A stretch of 64,000 nucleotides of DNA from Pelodera strongyloides. Lineage: Eukaryota > Nematoda > Chromadorea > Rhabditida > Rhabditidae. Shown in pieces: positions 21,244 through 33,853 of this stretch. The position numbers were made by a program, and so were the translations under genes. The stretch lies in the NCBI GenBank assembly GCA_036852015.1, contig JAANDG010000179.1, positions 124,001 through 188,000 on the forward strand. The letters are read 5' to 3'. The notes under the pieces are model-generated. The model saw only the letters and a list, made by a program, of their open reading frames with translations, had not been told where the DNA came from and ran no database searches. Position 1 is the stretch's first letter, and each line of letters begins with the position of its first letter.

Positions 21244-24200
21244 GCAAATGGGTAAATACACGCGATACGATAAAACAACTAACCGCTTCAACATGCGTGT
21301 CCGATACGTAATACCACTGACCGTCCGTCTCCGCTTGGTCAAAAGGTTCGGCCCAAAGCTAATCAATAAAGAATAAACGTTGGAGATGAAAAAACTGCAC
21401 ATGGTACTTATACGTTGTGGAATATAGTTCTTAAAAACCACATAATGATACCACTTTAAAATCATTGAATTGAACCATAAACATAAACTACATGAAAAGA
21501 AACGCACTTCATCCAGCTTGGTCTTCAGCTGTCTCTGTCGACTGGCCGTGGCTTCCCCTTTGCTCAGTGCATCGACACATCCCATACGGGCCACATCGAC
21601 AAACACCTCCGCCTGAAATTACACTTGTACACTAATATTTACTAGGTTAACGAAAAAAAAACGCATTAACTTTAGGATTGGCTAATTCGGCTAATTGGCT
21701 TCGACCATCTCCGGATGGAAGCCAAAACTGCAAAAAGAACAATGTGAATTATGTGTTAACCAGCCGTTCGAAGAGCCCTACGGGCTCTTCTCCGACTGGA
21801 GGACTGGAGGAGGATTGTTACACACTGTTCAAAAAAAAACTCATTTACGTTTATGTGGAAACGTATAATTTGGTTCTGGACTTCAGCGTTTTTGCAAATC
21901 ATGCCAATTTGCTATCGCACTTCTCCTATAATATCTCCTATAATATCCTCGGAATATAAGCTAGCATAGCTCAACAGGTAGAGCGTTGGACTGTGAATCG
22001 AGAGCTTGTGTGCTGCGGTGGGTTCGAATCCCGCCAGCCGCAAAGATTTTGTATGGTCTCTTTCGATTGTGAATAGAAAATTTTCTTTATGAAAGGATTT
22101 CGTTATGTTCACACAAACAAAAAAGTAAACTCCTCCTTTATATAATAAGATGTAAATGACAAATTTGACAAATACAAACAAAAGCAAGATAGACCTGAGG
22201 GATGCGCTTCCGACTTTTCACGTAAGCAACATAGTGTCCACTTGACATGGTTCCCGAGTGTGAAACAATCGCGTACAAAGAATACAAAACCTTGTCCTGG
22301 CCATCGGCAATTCGCTAAACAGGCACGATACATATGTATAAGCAGCATAGATTAAAAACAGTCGCACAGCCGGAAAGACGCAAAATAATAATAATGTGCT
22401 TATTAATAGGCTAGTTTCTAAGAAGTACTCAAACACACCACACCACACCACAAATTAGGACAAACCTATAAAAAAGTTCAATTCATATTCAATCACTAAC
22501 CTTGACGCTTTTCGAACAAAACGGTGCAATGTCGAGAACTTCAGGGAACTCGATGTGCGCAGCTGAAAAACACAACAATATAAAGGATTGTAGTTAAAAG
22601 AAGACAGTCGAAGTTTGTACAAATAACATAGTCAATATTATAGTCAATAACATAGTCAATACAAATAACATAGTCAATAACATAGTCAATAGTATAAAAA
22701 ATACGACAAGAAACTCACATATCTTTCTCAACCCAGGCCTTCCGAAACCGTTGTCACTCATCGAAAACCTCTTCAAGTGTAAAATGAGCACGGCTGGGGG
22801 CTCGAATATTAAATAACGCTTCCAGGCAGCAATCCTCTTCTTACGGTCTCCAGTGAGGCTTTTCTTCAAGGAGCAATTGCGTAAATTAGTTAGTAAAGAG
22901 TTTATAAGCCTTGAACAATAAGTAAAGAATACATAAGTAGATCAATTTACATTCAGAGCCACGAATCAATGGTCATGGTCAAAATACAGAAACATAATAC
23001 TAATCTTCAAACACTCACAATCAGCAATCAGCATAAAACATCACAACACAAAGTAGTGTTTACAGAAAATATTATCAACGAACCTTCTTATTCTCAGGGG
23101 CGCAGCACTTTTCGCATTCGTACTTGTTGTTCCCACTGAGCTTTTCCTCAGCCATAAAAAGGCGTAGCAGGTATGATATGTTGTAGCGAGCTGTGGACGA
23201 GGTGTCAGTGTAGGGCACAAGTGGTTCCTAAGTAGAAAATAAATGTGAAATTACATACAAGGATTTTTAAGCTGCGACAAAGTGAGAAGAACAAGGATGA
23301 GAACCACGAACCACTCAGGACGAAACCGCAGCGACGGCAAACGCGGTCAAATTATTAAAAAATTTTACACACTTAAAATCCTACTACTATCCAGCTCAAC
23401 AATACAGCGTGCGAATGTGTCAAAAACCAAAGAACAACTTATTACGGGAAAAACGCGCCAACGTGTAAACTCACGGTCACACCCTCCTTGTCCATTTTAT
23501 GTTCGTGCTCATCATTTAGGTCAAGATTGGCCAGTCCGTCTGCACAGTCATCCGAGTTGACTTCTAAACAACAAAAATATATAGATTAACAAAAGAGAAT
23601 GCCTCCATAAACTGCTATTTGCTTTTTATTAAGTTTTACATACTAAATAAGAATGATGCGAGTCGTTCCCATGGGTTCGTTTCCCTTTTCAGGTTACCGA
23701 ATTTGCCTAAAAGCTGTAGGCCGGAGGAGCAATCAAGAAGGAGAAAAGAAATCAGAGCTAACTGTAACGTGTAACCGCCCGATGTGTTTGCCTATTGCCT
23801 AGGAACAAAAAAAAAACGAGTAACGAGGTGAGAACGGCCCACAACGAAACGGTTAATAAATTTAATAAATAAAAACTCCGACCTTCTTCCTCCACGTTCT
23901 GTTCCGCAGCTTGATCATCCGGAAATGATACGCGCTTGCCACCTTTTCGGGAGTGGTGTCGCGGCTGAAAGAACAGTGTTTTTCCGTTCATACGTTCAAA
24001 CGTGCATCACAAATAACAGAACGAACACTACTATAAAGCCAAAACACCCATTTACTCTCAGGGGAATGAGGGTAATGGTTAATACCACAACCACACTGAA
24101 TTCTTTCTTTCCGTTATGTTTGTATTGGCTTGCCAAGAAGCAAAAGCCGTTCGCTTATTTTAAATTTATAAATCAGAAACCGAACTGAGACTCTGAAACA

Positions 24201-27200
24201 GCTTATTTTAAATTTATAAAACAGAAACCGAACTGAGACTCTGAGACAGCTTATTTTAAACCAGCCGTTCGAAGAGCCCTACGGGCTCTTCTCCGACTGG
24301 AGGAATCGGCCTTCGGCCGATTGTTTCCCTATTTAAAAGAAGGACTGCTACAATTTAAAAAGTTAACTCTCGTCTCTTTCTCCTCCCACACATTCACACG
24401 TCTCTGATTGTGGAAACGTATAATAATCAGTTTGGATCACCACTCGACTAACGATACCATGCAAATTTGCTATTGAAGGTGCTGTACGTAGGGCAGAGGA
24501 TTATCCTTGTAATAAGCTAGCATAGCTCAGCAGGTAGAGCGTTGGACTGTGAAGCGAGAGATTGTGTGCTGCTGTGGGTTCGAATCCCGCCAGCGGCAAA
24601 GATTTTGTATATGTATTCTCATTCGATTGTGAATAGAAAATTTTCTTTATGAAAGGATTTCGTTGCGTGCATACAAACAAAAGACCAAGTAAACTCTTCT
24701 CCTTTATATAATAAGATTTATAAATCAGAAACCGAACTGAGACTCTATCTTGGCAACTCTCTCCACGTCTCCACCACTTACCTTCCTTTCCTGATTAATC
24801 GACTCCCTCCTTATCCGAGCTCTCGCATCGGATGGAACACACAGAGAGAGGTCGAGGAAATTCTCCAACCTAAAAAATAAATAAAATTCCTGTATTGTAC
24901 AGCACGTGCAAGAACCGACATCGCTCCACGAAACAACATAGGGTTTGTAATCGGAGAAACGCATGTTTGACAGCTGCATGCCCAAGGATATGATAAGAAT
25001 TGTGATTGTGATCTATATACAGAACATGGGGGTGAAGTTCATACGCCTAACCCTGTCATATCGCTTGAAAGTTTAAAAAAGAAACTCACTGGCAGTTGAT
25101 GTGTCCGCATTCAGTGCATTCGATCGATTGTTGTAGTCGTCCTCCAAACACCGAATCCAGCAGAGGGCGACCGGCAGCTTCCAAGTAACCTGAACAAGCA
25201 TTATAATGATTCAACTTGCTGACAATGAAAAGGAAGGATTTATAATAAAGATACAGATGACTTTTTTTATGTACACAGTGTTCTACGGGTTAATAAATAT
25301 TTAATCATGAAGGATAGACGAAATATTAGATAACCAAACAGTAACAGACAATAATCGAACATCGAAGACATCGACTATAACTCTAACTATTATGAGCACG
25401 ACTCCACGACTCAGCACGACCGATATTTTTCAGAACAGTGAAAACACCCTTAAAAAATTAATACTAATTATCCACTGGTAATTGAATTAGTTCGACTAGA
25501 GATCGAAGATCGATTAACTAAACAAAACAAACTCCACAAACCTTTCGCCAATCGGGCACTGTTCACATCCTTATCCTTGTCCTTGTCCTTCACTGTTGAT
25601 TCTAAATAAGTCGCAATTCCTTTCTTCAGTGCAGCCGTCTCCTCGTTCCTGAGAGCATCCAGCAGACACCTACAATAATTTAGCCTAAAAACAAGAACAT
25701 GAGAACATTTGTATAAACTTTCAAATAAAATTCCAGGGGATGTGAGCCGTGGGTTTTGAGAGCTATGTTGTACAGCACCTGATACGCAAAATTATCAATA
25801 AACTTTCACGGAAATCAAGAAATACAACGGATCATAGTCGCGTACTGTCTGCGCATATAGACGGCGCACAGGCCTACCAAAAAGTAAAAAAATTTAAACT
25901 ATTACTTGTTATCGTTTTATTGTTCTCCTCAATCTCAAAGTAAGGTAATGGTATCATAGTTACCTGAGAAGCTCGTGTGAATCCTGTTGTTGGTAGACAC
26001 GCATCTTTATCTTGTTGGCCACGAGACTCAGTAATCGGTTCGGACTCACATTACCGTTACCCTAAACCACTACATAGTAAAACAAGGGCACTGGCGATTC
26101 AAATAGACTAATAGAGATGACTTAAGCGGGGAATTGGGTTCCCAAGAAACCGAAGGAGAGCTCTTGAAAATGGTCAAAGCGAAAAATGTGTACATTCGCT
26201 TGCGACGCAAGTTGGAAGAAAATATATACAAGAAAATGAAATTAGATAAATTCTCTTGCAAAGTAAACAGGGGCCGCTTTTAGTAGAAAATAAGCATCTC
26301 CCTATAGAATTTTCCCCATTGTTTATTTTTGATCCTTTCTTCTTTCCATAAATTATAAAAAAAATTAAATATCTAGTATGAATGTATGAATGTATGAAAC
26401 ACAAAATAAGACTCACGTAATCTTTGGCCATTGACTTGAGACAATCATTCATCGAACGTTCCTCAACGGATACAGGAATTTCGGCCGGCTAAAAGGCGGA
26501 TCAGTAAATAATAATAAAGAACACTATAATAAAGAAAAAAATAATAAAGAACACAAATAATCGAGTAATGATAAAAGAAATCAAAAGAACCTAACCTGTA
26601 TTGTCACTTTCTTGTCGTCCACAGTGATGGTCTTCACCTCGGGGACGCTAACTTTGCTGACGTTTCCAAATCTAAATTCAGCTAGACATGACACAGCAAG
26701 CACAAATATGAAGAGGGTGGGAGACGCGCACCCCTATCCCCTAAGTTTGTTTGATTTTTGTATTTTTTAACTTCTCAGTACTGAGGGTTTGAAAGTCACC
26801 AGATTAAAGAGAGCATATCGTAGCGCATAGATAAGTGCATATGGGTCGTGAGTAAAGAAGGCTAAAAAATCTAAAAGCTAAGAGAGCAAATTTTCCGCCT
26901 TATTTGAATGAGAATAAGAGCAACAACAAATAAAACTTCAAAGGTAATCCATACCGTTCGTAGTAATAGTTCATCGCATAGGTGAAGAAGAGTGACTGAC
27001 AGGCAGAATTGAAATAACAGGTGTTGCCCATGTTTGTAAGTCCCTAGACAAAACCAGGGTTAAATCAAGTAGAAAGACCACCCATTTCAGAGTATAATTT
27101 CCATGCGTAATTTTGGAGATGGTCGCTTAGTTGAGAGTCGAACCGTAAAATACCACTGATACGTTTCACCCAAATCTATATATTATCATTTGCCTCCGGA

Positions 27201-29091
27201 GATGGTCAAAGCCAATCCGGAGATGGTTGATGCGTAATTTTACGCACAGATTTATAGCCTGCATTGTACAAAACGTTGCGCAAACAATGGGCACAGAGCC
27301 TAAGCGAATATTACAGGGCTAAAAATATTCAAAGCCGAACCTTGGGTCTCGAAAATGGAGATTGCTTCATGGATGTGGCCGCCCCATCCAGCAATGAATG
27401 TTTCTCTTTTCGTCTGTCCCTAGAACAAATGAGAGCAATATGTGGAATGTGGAAATCTGTCTGTCTAACAAAGCAAGAACTTTCTTTCCGTAGAACTAAA
27501 GCCCTCTATCTAAAGATAAGGAACAAGGAGTCAGGTTAACAAGAGCTACACGCAAACGCCATTCGGCCATTCACAGCATTTTGCTATATACATGTTTCAT
27601 GTTTGCATATTTTCCGTGAGTCCTCCTAATGCTATTCAAATGTTCACCAAGCGCTTAACTGGTAAGTTTTCTAAAGAGAATTTAGCAAAATGGAAGATGG
27701 AAGCCAACACCAACAACAAAGCTAAGGATCAACAAGCAGAGAAACATAAAGGACTCATAAACAACATGCATAACTCACTTTCTGCTCTTCGCTTCCGCGG
27801 CTGTTTCGGTTTGCTCTTGTTCTTCCACAACAGTTTTGGCATTACGGCTCTGAATAAAATCATAAACCAACATTCGAGAATAGAAAACGGCAGTGAGGCA
27901 GCGCTAAGCGTGCAATGCATCAGAATCATTAGTATAATTAGTAGTTTTCGATGCAGATAAACCTTGGAACAATAAAATTAAGAGAGGAACGAGGACAAAA
28001 AATATAGGCAGAGAACATTAAAAGAAAGACGGAGAGAAATAAACGGACAGAGTGAGAAAACGAGGGAAGACCAAAATACGTTAGAGTTTCGCACACACTA
28101 CGCGTATAATTAAAAAATACCTTATTTGCAGCTGAAACAGCACTGATGAAGTCTTTGACATAGTCTTTGCCATCATCATATGGTTGCAAGTCGCACTCGC
28201 ATGCAAGACACCTAAAAGTGATTGAATTACACGAAGACGGAAAAAGTTACATTGGGGAAGTAAACATCCGAATAGATCTAAAAATGACCGCAATGGGTGA
28301 GGCAGAAAATAGGAATTAGAAAACCTCACCTCAAGGAATTTTCTCCATAGTTCATGAAGATGACATGACGCTCCCCAGTGCGAGATGCCTTGCAATGTTC
28401 ATCAGCATGCTCCATGCAGAAGAATTCGGTACATGTTACACACACCAGGGTTGCGGTTTTCTAAAGAATATAAGAGTGACAAAAAAACACGCTGCCTTTT
28501 CCACCTTAGTTTGTCAATGAATACCCGAAAAGCGGACCGTACACCCTAGTCATGTAGTCCAGTCTTCTTCAGTATACGCAAAATGGTGAAGTAGAGGACT
28601 TTCCTTACAGTGGACTTTAGTTCGAGGCGTAAATTTGAACACTGAAACGAAGGAACCGACCTCTTCGCCTTCTGCTTTGTTGTTACACTTGGAACAATGG
28701 GCATCCTTGGTTGTCTTTAACTTCTTGTTGACTTTCTAAAATGAAGATACTTCCTTGTCTAACTGTTTACCTTCACGAATATTTATATTTTGGCCCTCGG
28801 ACAAACTTGACAATCGACATTGTGCAAAGGAGATTAATGACCCACATAAGCCATCGTTAATTAATTCCCTTTTCCATGTTCCTCCAGATTAATACAACTG
28901 ACTCAATTAACTCCAAACCAAATTCCAAATCAAACTTTGAATCGGCTTGTTTCTTTATTTCAATTTTCGGTAACAAATTAGTCAATGGGGAGACGGGAGA
29001 CCGATGTCCTGGTAACCAACCTTGCTGTCGAATAACTTCTTCTTTTCACGATGTGAGCATTCGATCGAACCACTTCCGCCCGGCAGCCCTT
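20938..29091 (-). CDS. USP copy X: USP16/45-like ubiquitin-specific protease
   Basis: First USP of the array. Minus-strand exons: 29091-29021 (ECSH), 28735-28661 (CSKC), 28460-28330, 28211-28121 (CLACEC), together a UBP zinc finger; 27849-27779 (charged linker); 27043-26955 ([16 protein letters not shown], catalytic Cys); 26671-26596; 26488-26417; 26061-25964 ([11 protein letters not shown]); 25669-25542; 25189-25090 (CTECGHINC); 24869-24782; 23964-23883; 23563-23475; 23227-23084 (YECEKC); 22863-22719 ([12 protein letters not shown]); 22562-22501; 22314-22195 ([10 protein letters not shown], catalytic His); 21612-21508; 21358-21284 (WYYVSDTH); 21000-20938 (AYVLFYERV, stop). Phases join throughout except just before the Cys box, where a tiny exon is missing from my model. 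The initiator exon was not found. Intron positions match Y and Z. In USP16/45 this zinc finger binds the free ubiquitin C terminus; activity on ubiquitinated histone or other substrates here is inference. Confidence 0.92.
21170..21241. repeat. (TA)n microsatellite
   Basis: About 36 uninterrupted TA units in an intron of USP copy X, between the exon at 21358-21284 and the final exon. Confidence 0.95.
21763..22150 (+). mobile_element. tRNA-derived SINE-like repeat, copy A
   Basis: It begins with a GAAGAGCCCTACGGGCTCTTC hairpin (21771-21791). At 21960-22042 it contains a tRNA-like block with A box TAGCTCAACAGGTAGAGC and B box GGTTCGAATCC. It ends in TTTATATAATAAGAT. A second copy starts at 24257 in another intron of the same gene. 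The acceptor arms do not pair, so this is not a functional tRNA. Confidence 0.65.
22615..22692. repeat. Short tandem array of ATAGTCAAT-type units
   Basis: Five to six copies of AACATAGTCAAT or a close variant in the intron next to the USP X exon 22863-22719, close to its donor site. Confidence 0.8.
24165..24747 (+). mobile_element. tRNA-derived SINE-like repeat, copy B, with flanking direct repeats
   Basis: The same family as 21763-22150, with the tRNA-like block at 24523-24600. About 29 bases reading TTATAAATCAGAAACCGAAC and on to GACTCT occur twice in tandem before it (about 24165 and 24211) and once after it (about 24718). This looks like a long target duplication, with the left one further duplicated. 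It lies in the intron after the USP X exon 24869-24782. Confidence 0.65.
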
Positions 29092-29649
29092 CTTAAAAAA
29101 GATCCCGTAAAAGTAAAAGGTGCAGTTCAATTCAGAGTGATATGCATAGGAGCAAGTGGCATTGGGTCTCAATTCTCGTGTTTTATGCTATTATGATTAA
29201 TTACATGAATGGAAAGGCGTAATACAAGTGAATTTTTACGCACAAAAAGAAAAGTCGGTGATAGGCGATAGAAAACGAAGACAGATCGGGAGGTTGTGGT
29301 GTGAGGTGAGTATATATTAATTTTAGATCCTTAGTTCCATTCCATCCATATGGCTTACATTTTTTGCTTGCTAGAAATTGAAATTGGCTCATAAAGCAAA
29401 AATTAACAAAATGATTGAGCAATGATTTTCACTACCATACAGAGTGTAGAAATTTTCAAAACTCGGCTAAATGGACATTCTCTTACATATCCCCACGTGC
29501 AGCAATTTATCTATGAACTTGTCCTATTTTTTGCCGATATTTCTCCTTACGTTTTGTGTGTATTTGTTCGCACGCTGTATTATTTCGTTTTTGCTCTTTT
29601 CAGAATAAAGTATTCAGTAATAAAAAATAATACTGCGTCCATTTTTTAA

Positions 29650-29807
29650 AAGATGCCACATTACCCTGTCGTAAATAGTTTTTTTCGCTTGTTTTATGCG
29701 CTTTATTACTCTCATTGTTATTTGTTTTGTTGTCGTTGTTGTTATATTATTGTTGTCGTTTTTTTTGTATTCCGCTTTACTTCGGTGTACACTGAATAAA
29801 GTATTCA

Positions 29808-29886
<79 letters not shown>
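29650..29886 (+). mobile_element. 5'-truncated LINE 3' end followed by (TA)n
   Basis: Bases 29650-29812 match the 3' untranslated region of the minus-strand LINE at 54791, including GTACACTGAATAAAGTATTC, and are followed directly by about 37 TA units (29813-29886). Confidence 0.8.
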
Positions 29887-29888
<2 letters not shown>

Positions 29889-30113
29889 ATTATATAAAAG
29901 AGTAACTGTAGCCTAATTTGCATACCGATGTGCGTTACGAAATGCAAATTTCCTGTTCGGGTATAAAAAGAGTTTCGCAGCTCAATATCGAAGTATGCAT
30001 ATGCAATTGTTTCCTATTATGTGAATTTCTTATGATACGCTTGATGCTTTGTATGACCATGCTAAGCCAATAATATTTCCATGTAAGTCGCCTCAGGCGG
30101 CGCGAGCCGACTG

Positions 30114-30170
30114 GTATATATATATATATATATGAATACTTTATTCAGTGTACACCAGTAAAGCGAAAGA
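30114..30170 (-). mobile_element. Very short LINE 3' end with (TA)n
   Basis: Eleven TA units followed by ATGAATACTTTATTCAGTGT, the same LINE tail in minus orientation. Only about 40 bases of the element remain. Confidence 0.7.
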
Positions 30171-31032
30171 CAAAAAAAACCCGGCAGAACCAAATTGTTC
30201 CTATAACGCTTCGGACCGACGTTAAAATGTATCAATGTAGCGGGAGGACCCGATTTTTCTTTCAAACGCGTACCATTAGGGTTCCGTTGACGGGCAGTTG
30301 TAGCACTCGACTTACACATAAAGAATCAATCAAAGTTGTCAGTCAAAGAAAGCGAAGTGACGCCTCCCGGATTTCGGCCTGCAAAGCAAAGAATGGGCGA
30401 AGTACGGACAAACAACATTAGTCAACATACGAAAAGCAACACGAACAAATAAAATTGGAAGCAAAACTATAAATGAAACGGTGAACCACGCTTCCAAAAA
30501 TCAGTTTTCGGCCGGCCGGAAAAAAATTTGTGCGCGAATTTTAGTACCATTTCTGCAACGCGTTGCGTGCGCGTGTTTCGAATTTAGTACCATAATAGTA
30601 CCTGTTTTGCATGATAACTACTTGCGTTTATGTGGGAAACGCACAAGTTTCATGCGTACATTGGTTTATCTCGTAGCTTTTAGACCAGAATAGGACCCCT
30701 TTAGTACGTAGTTAGTACCCTATTAGCAGGCACGAAGACCGTGACTAATTAGTTGCTAGACTGGTGCTCTGCTTCCCGCGAAAGTGCACAATGCGAATGC
30801 GCGTTTCAACACATTTTGTATAATTTTCTATTGTTTTTGACTGTTTGTCGACATTATGACTTATTTATTGCTCTACCTCGAGGTTATTGGCAAAAAAACC
30901 GCAGCTGAACAGGCTGGCAAAAGTAGCCAAAAACATTAGGATACACGCTCGCGTATGTGATTTCTTCACATACGCGTTGGCATAATCAACCTGTACAATG
31001 TATTGGCATAATCATTCTGTATACTTTTAGGT

Positions 31033-33507
31033 ATGGACACTATTCCCGGGGAATATGAATCACAATCTGGTGAAGATTCCATCTCTGTGGACAGTGGCCG
31101 TACTCTTGAACAGCTACAGAAACACGCGTCAAGCTCGGTAACATCTATAAAAAAAATCGTAGTTTCATAGTTTTAGTTTGTTACCCTCCCAGGATTTACT
31201 TTTGAAAAATGTAGCAAGCCTGTTTTGAGCCTTCGAAATATTTTCTGGGGTTGCATTCGTCGTAGTACATGAGCTTTATTTGAGAAAAAGCATGTCGTTG
31301 ACTCGCGCCCACCGTATGATACCTCAGTAATATAGTGTAATCAAATGCTTAGTGTGATCCGTTCACATGGAACATAAGCAAATGTTCGTTCGCTCTTTAC
31401 TATTTTGAATTGAGCATTGGACGTTTACAAGCTGAAGGCACAAGCACGTAAAATAATTGGTTTCAGGACAAATTTCTCGTAACATCCGACGATATCCTGC
31501 TGCTTTATCGACAGGCTCGCGCCGCTCAAAAGCTCCGACTTTATAGAGAGGCTTTCCGAAACTATAGGTTTGTTATTTGAGTTATTTCTCCGCGACTGTG
31601 TTCGATTATACGATTATATATACGATTATACCTACCTATTTCTTCATGGCATCGTTTCCATACTTGTGTGTTTAGAGCGACTCTTCCTTACCTCGGTACA
31701 GTACCTATCGTTTGGATTCGCATACAGGAGACCATTGTGCACGCACTCTATGAAGTCGGTAAATAAAGGTACAGGTAGGGTCTGAAGAACCTTACCTTTA
31801 CCGAACACTACATACCAGTGATAGTTGACGGTAGCCTAGACTTCCTAGACATATTCCTCAGTGTTCAAAACTAGTAGATTTCATCAAGTTTCCCTGCTAG
31901 TTTGCATATGGATCCACCCGTATCATATAATATCTGTCTTGCCCATTTGATATCACGTACTCGTACACCATTCCCATATGTTTAAAAAAATTACCACTAG
32001 ATGCAACCCTTTCAAGCTCGTAGTTCCACACTTACATTCTATTTCCCCAATTGTTGTTGAAACGCGTATCCAGCTCTTTCTCGTTTAGGTGCGTCGGTTG
32101 AAAGAAAACAGCGAGGGCCCTTTGGAACCTGTCCTTTCCCCTGTGGAGGCTAAGCTCTTCGAAATGGGCACTTACCATAGAATGTTGATCCCTTCAGTTG
32201 CTGAGGACCCAAAGATTAGAGAGTAAGATTACTTCTCACAACTATTATCACATCGTGTTATCTTTGTATTCTTACTCATTAGTTATACATCTCTATCATA
32301 TATACCCATAACTGCAAATGTTATGGCCCATTTTGCACTTCAGATACGAGAAAGAAGGAATGACTCTCGAATTCGCTGGTCAAGCAGCATGCATTGCCTG
32401 CAGTCAATTATCTAAGACAACGGACACTGAATTATACAAAGTGATGAGTTTATTATGTTTTTATGTATTGTACTACTGTATACATATCCACTTATGTCAC
32501 TTACCTACGCCCGGTTGTAATTGCTATCTAGGTGTCTAAGTTACTGGCCGGTTCTGAAGAATTTGGCTATTTACAGTTCTATTTTCATAGTGATAATAAT
32601 AATAGTTATTGTTATATCGATTTTTAAATATTAATTATTATCACTATTACTTTTAGCATGCGCTCAGTCTTGCCACTTTCATTTTCCTTCGTCAGGGGCG
32701 GATATCAGCTGCCCGACTCACAACAAGCCTTGTGGAACCTGTGACTGATTACAATGTGAGTATAAAATCAATGATTTGATGATAATATATTTTCGACAAA
32801 CTTACACCGGTACGATACCCATGCGTACGCCAGCGGGACTTGTCATGTAGTTTCAAGTTCCGCCAGCAAGTCTAGCTTACACGTCTATTGAACCTGTTTT
32901 GATGAGAATTGGCACACTCTTTCATTGTAATTGCTGGAAACGCTCTCAACCATACAAATTAACAAAGCAAAGTTATTTGTTTTAGAATCTACTCCAGGCC
33001 GAGATGAAGATAACTAGTGGATTGAGAACACATCTGGAGAACAGTAGTAGCAGTGAAAAGATGAAAGAATTACGAGCTGGCAATATTGATGCAGCCAAAG
33101 GTTCACTTTTAATTGTAAGGCTACTGTAGAACGAAACTAAAGTGGCTTAACTACATATTCACCTAGTTACTGCTACTCAATCTAAATATCTCTGCTTCAG
33201 TGGTGGATCGTACTTTTCACGAGACGCTGAAATTCGATACTGTATTAGGGTACTTGGCACTCGGTCAATTCGACAAGGCGTTTGAAGTATGGAAAACGGT
33301 TAGTTTTTTGATGTTGATCCATCCCTTCTTAGTGATTCTACTATTTGGGACATAACAAAACACGAACATTAGCGACTAAACTAAACAACGCCTTCTATTC
33401 AGATGTCCAGCAGCATGAGCCAGGACGTTCGGTGCCTTGGGGTGTACGTTCTGACGAGCATTGGACAATTAATAGAGGCCAGAAACTTAATGCTTTCTTC
33501 AACGTAA
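31033..33507 (+). CDS. Unrecognised helical protein, about 297 residues
   Basis: Nine plus-strand exons join with consistent phase: 31033-31137 (starts MDTIPGEYESQSGEDSISV), 31467-31567, 31728-31758, 32089-32222, 32344-32440, 32696-32755, 32986-33114, 33167-33298 and 33403-33507 (stop TAA). The 31-base third exon was placed because it alone restores the frame. An AATAAA overlaps 33514, just after the stop. The N terminus is acidic. The rest looks all-helical, with Leu/Ala-rich helical hairpins such as LGYLALGQFDKAFEVW, which suggests a TPR-like or other alpha-solenoid fold. There is no signal peptide or membrane segment. I do not recognise the family. It converges tail-to-tail with the zinc-finger gene that ends at 33854. 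Confidence 0.75.
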
Positions 33508-33853
33508 CGAAGCAATAAAAGTTTCCATTCACCTACCCTTCATTTCAGAAAAATTTATTTCCAGAAACAATGCGAAAACAAACAATTCCTATGTAAATTT
33601 TCAAAACGTATGTAAAGTACAATCAAGGGTAAAAACACGAGCAAACAACAACAAAGCCCTTCAAAGTAAGCTAAAGCGAGGAGCGAGATCTATGCGCAAA
33701 GTGACGTGCAAGCAAGAAACTAAAAGAGCCAATCCTGAGTAAAAAAAACCTTCTTTGCAATCAGAACAAACAACCATGAAGTTTCCGAAAATACTGAAGA
33801 AGCAGTTCGTCAGTATAATACTGAATAGCACTGGCCAGCAGGTACCCAGTACC

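Larger units (their letters stand above)
29092..31032. other. Intergenic region between USP X and the plus-strand gene at 31 kb
   Basis: It holds two LINE 3' fragments with TA tracts (29650-29886 and 30114-30170) and otherwise no recognised coding sequence. The promoters of both diverging genes should be here. The plus-strand gene has an AG acceptor two bases before its ATG, so it has at least one upstream noncoding exon. Confidence 0.5.

Noticed and set aside
21160..21606. A 148-codon minus-strand open frame with a Tyr-Ile run
   Set aside because: The run is the TA microsatellite, and the rest overlaps USP X exons read in another frame.
21960..22042. Possible tRNA gene (GTG-like anticodon)
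   Set aside because: The acceptor stem does not pair and a related copy with the same flanks exists at 24523, so it is a SINE component.
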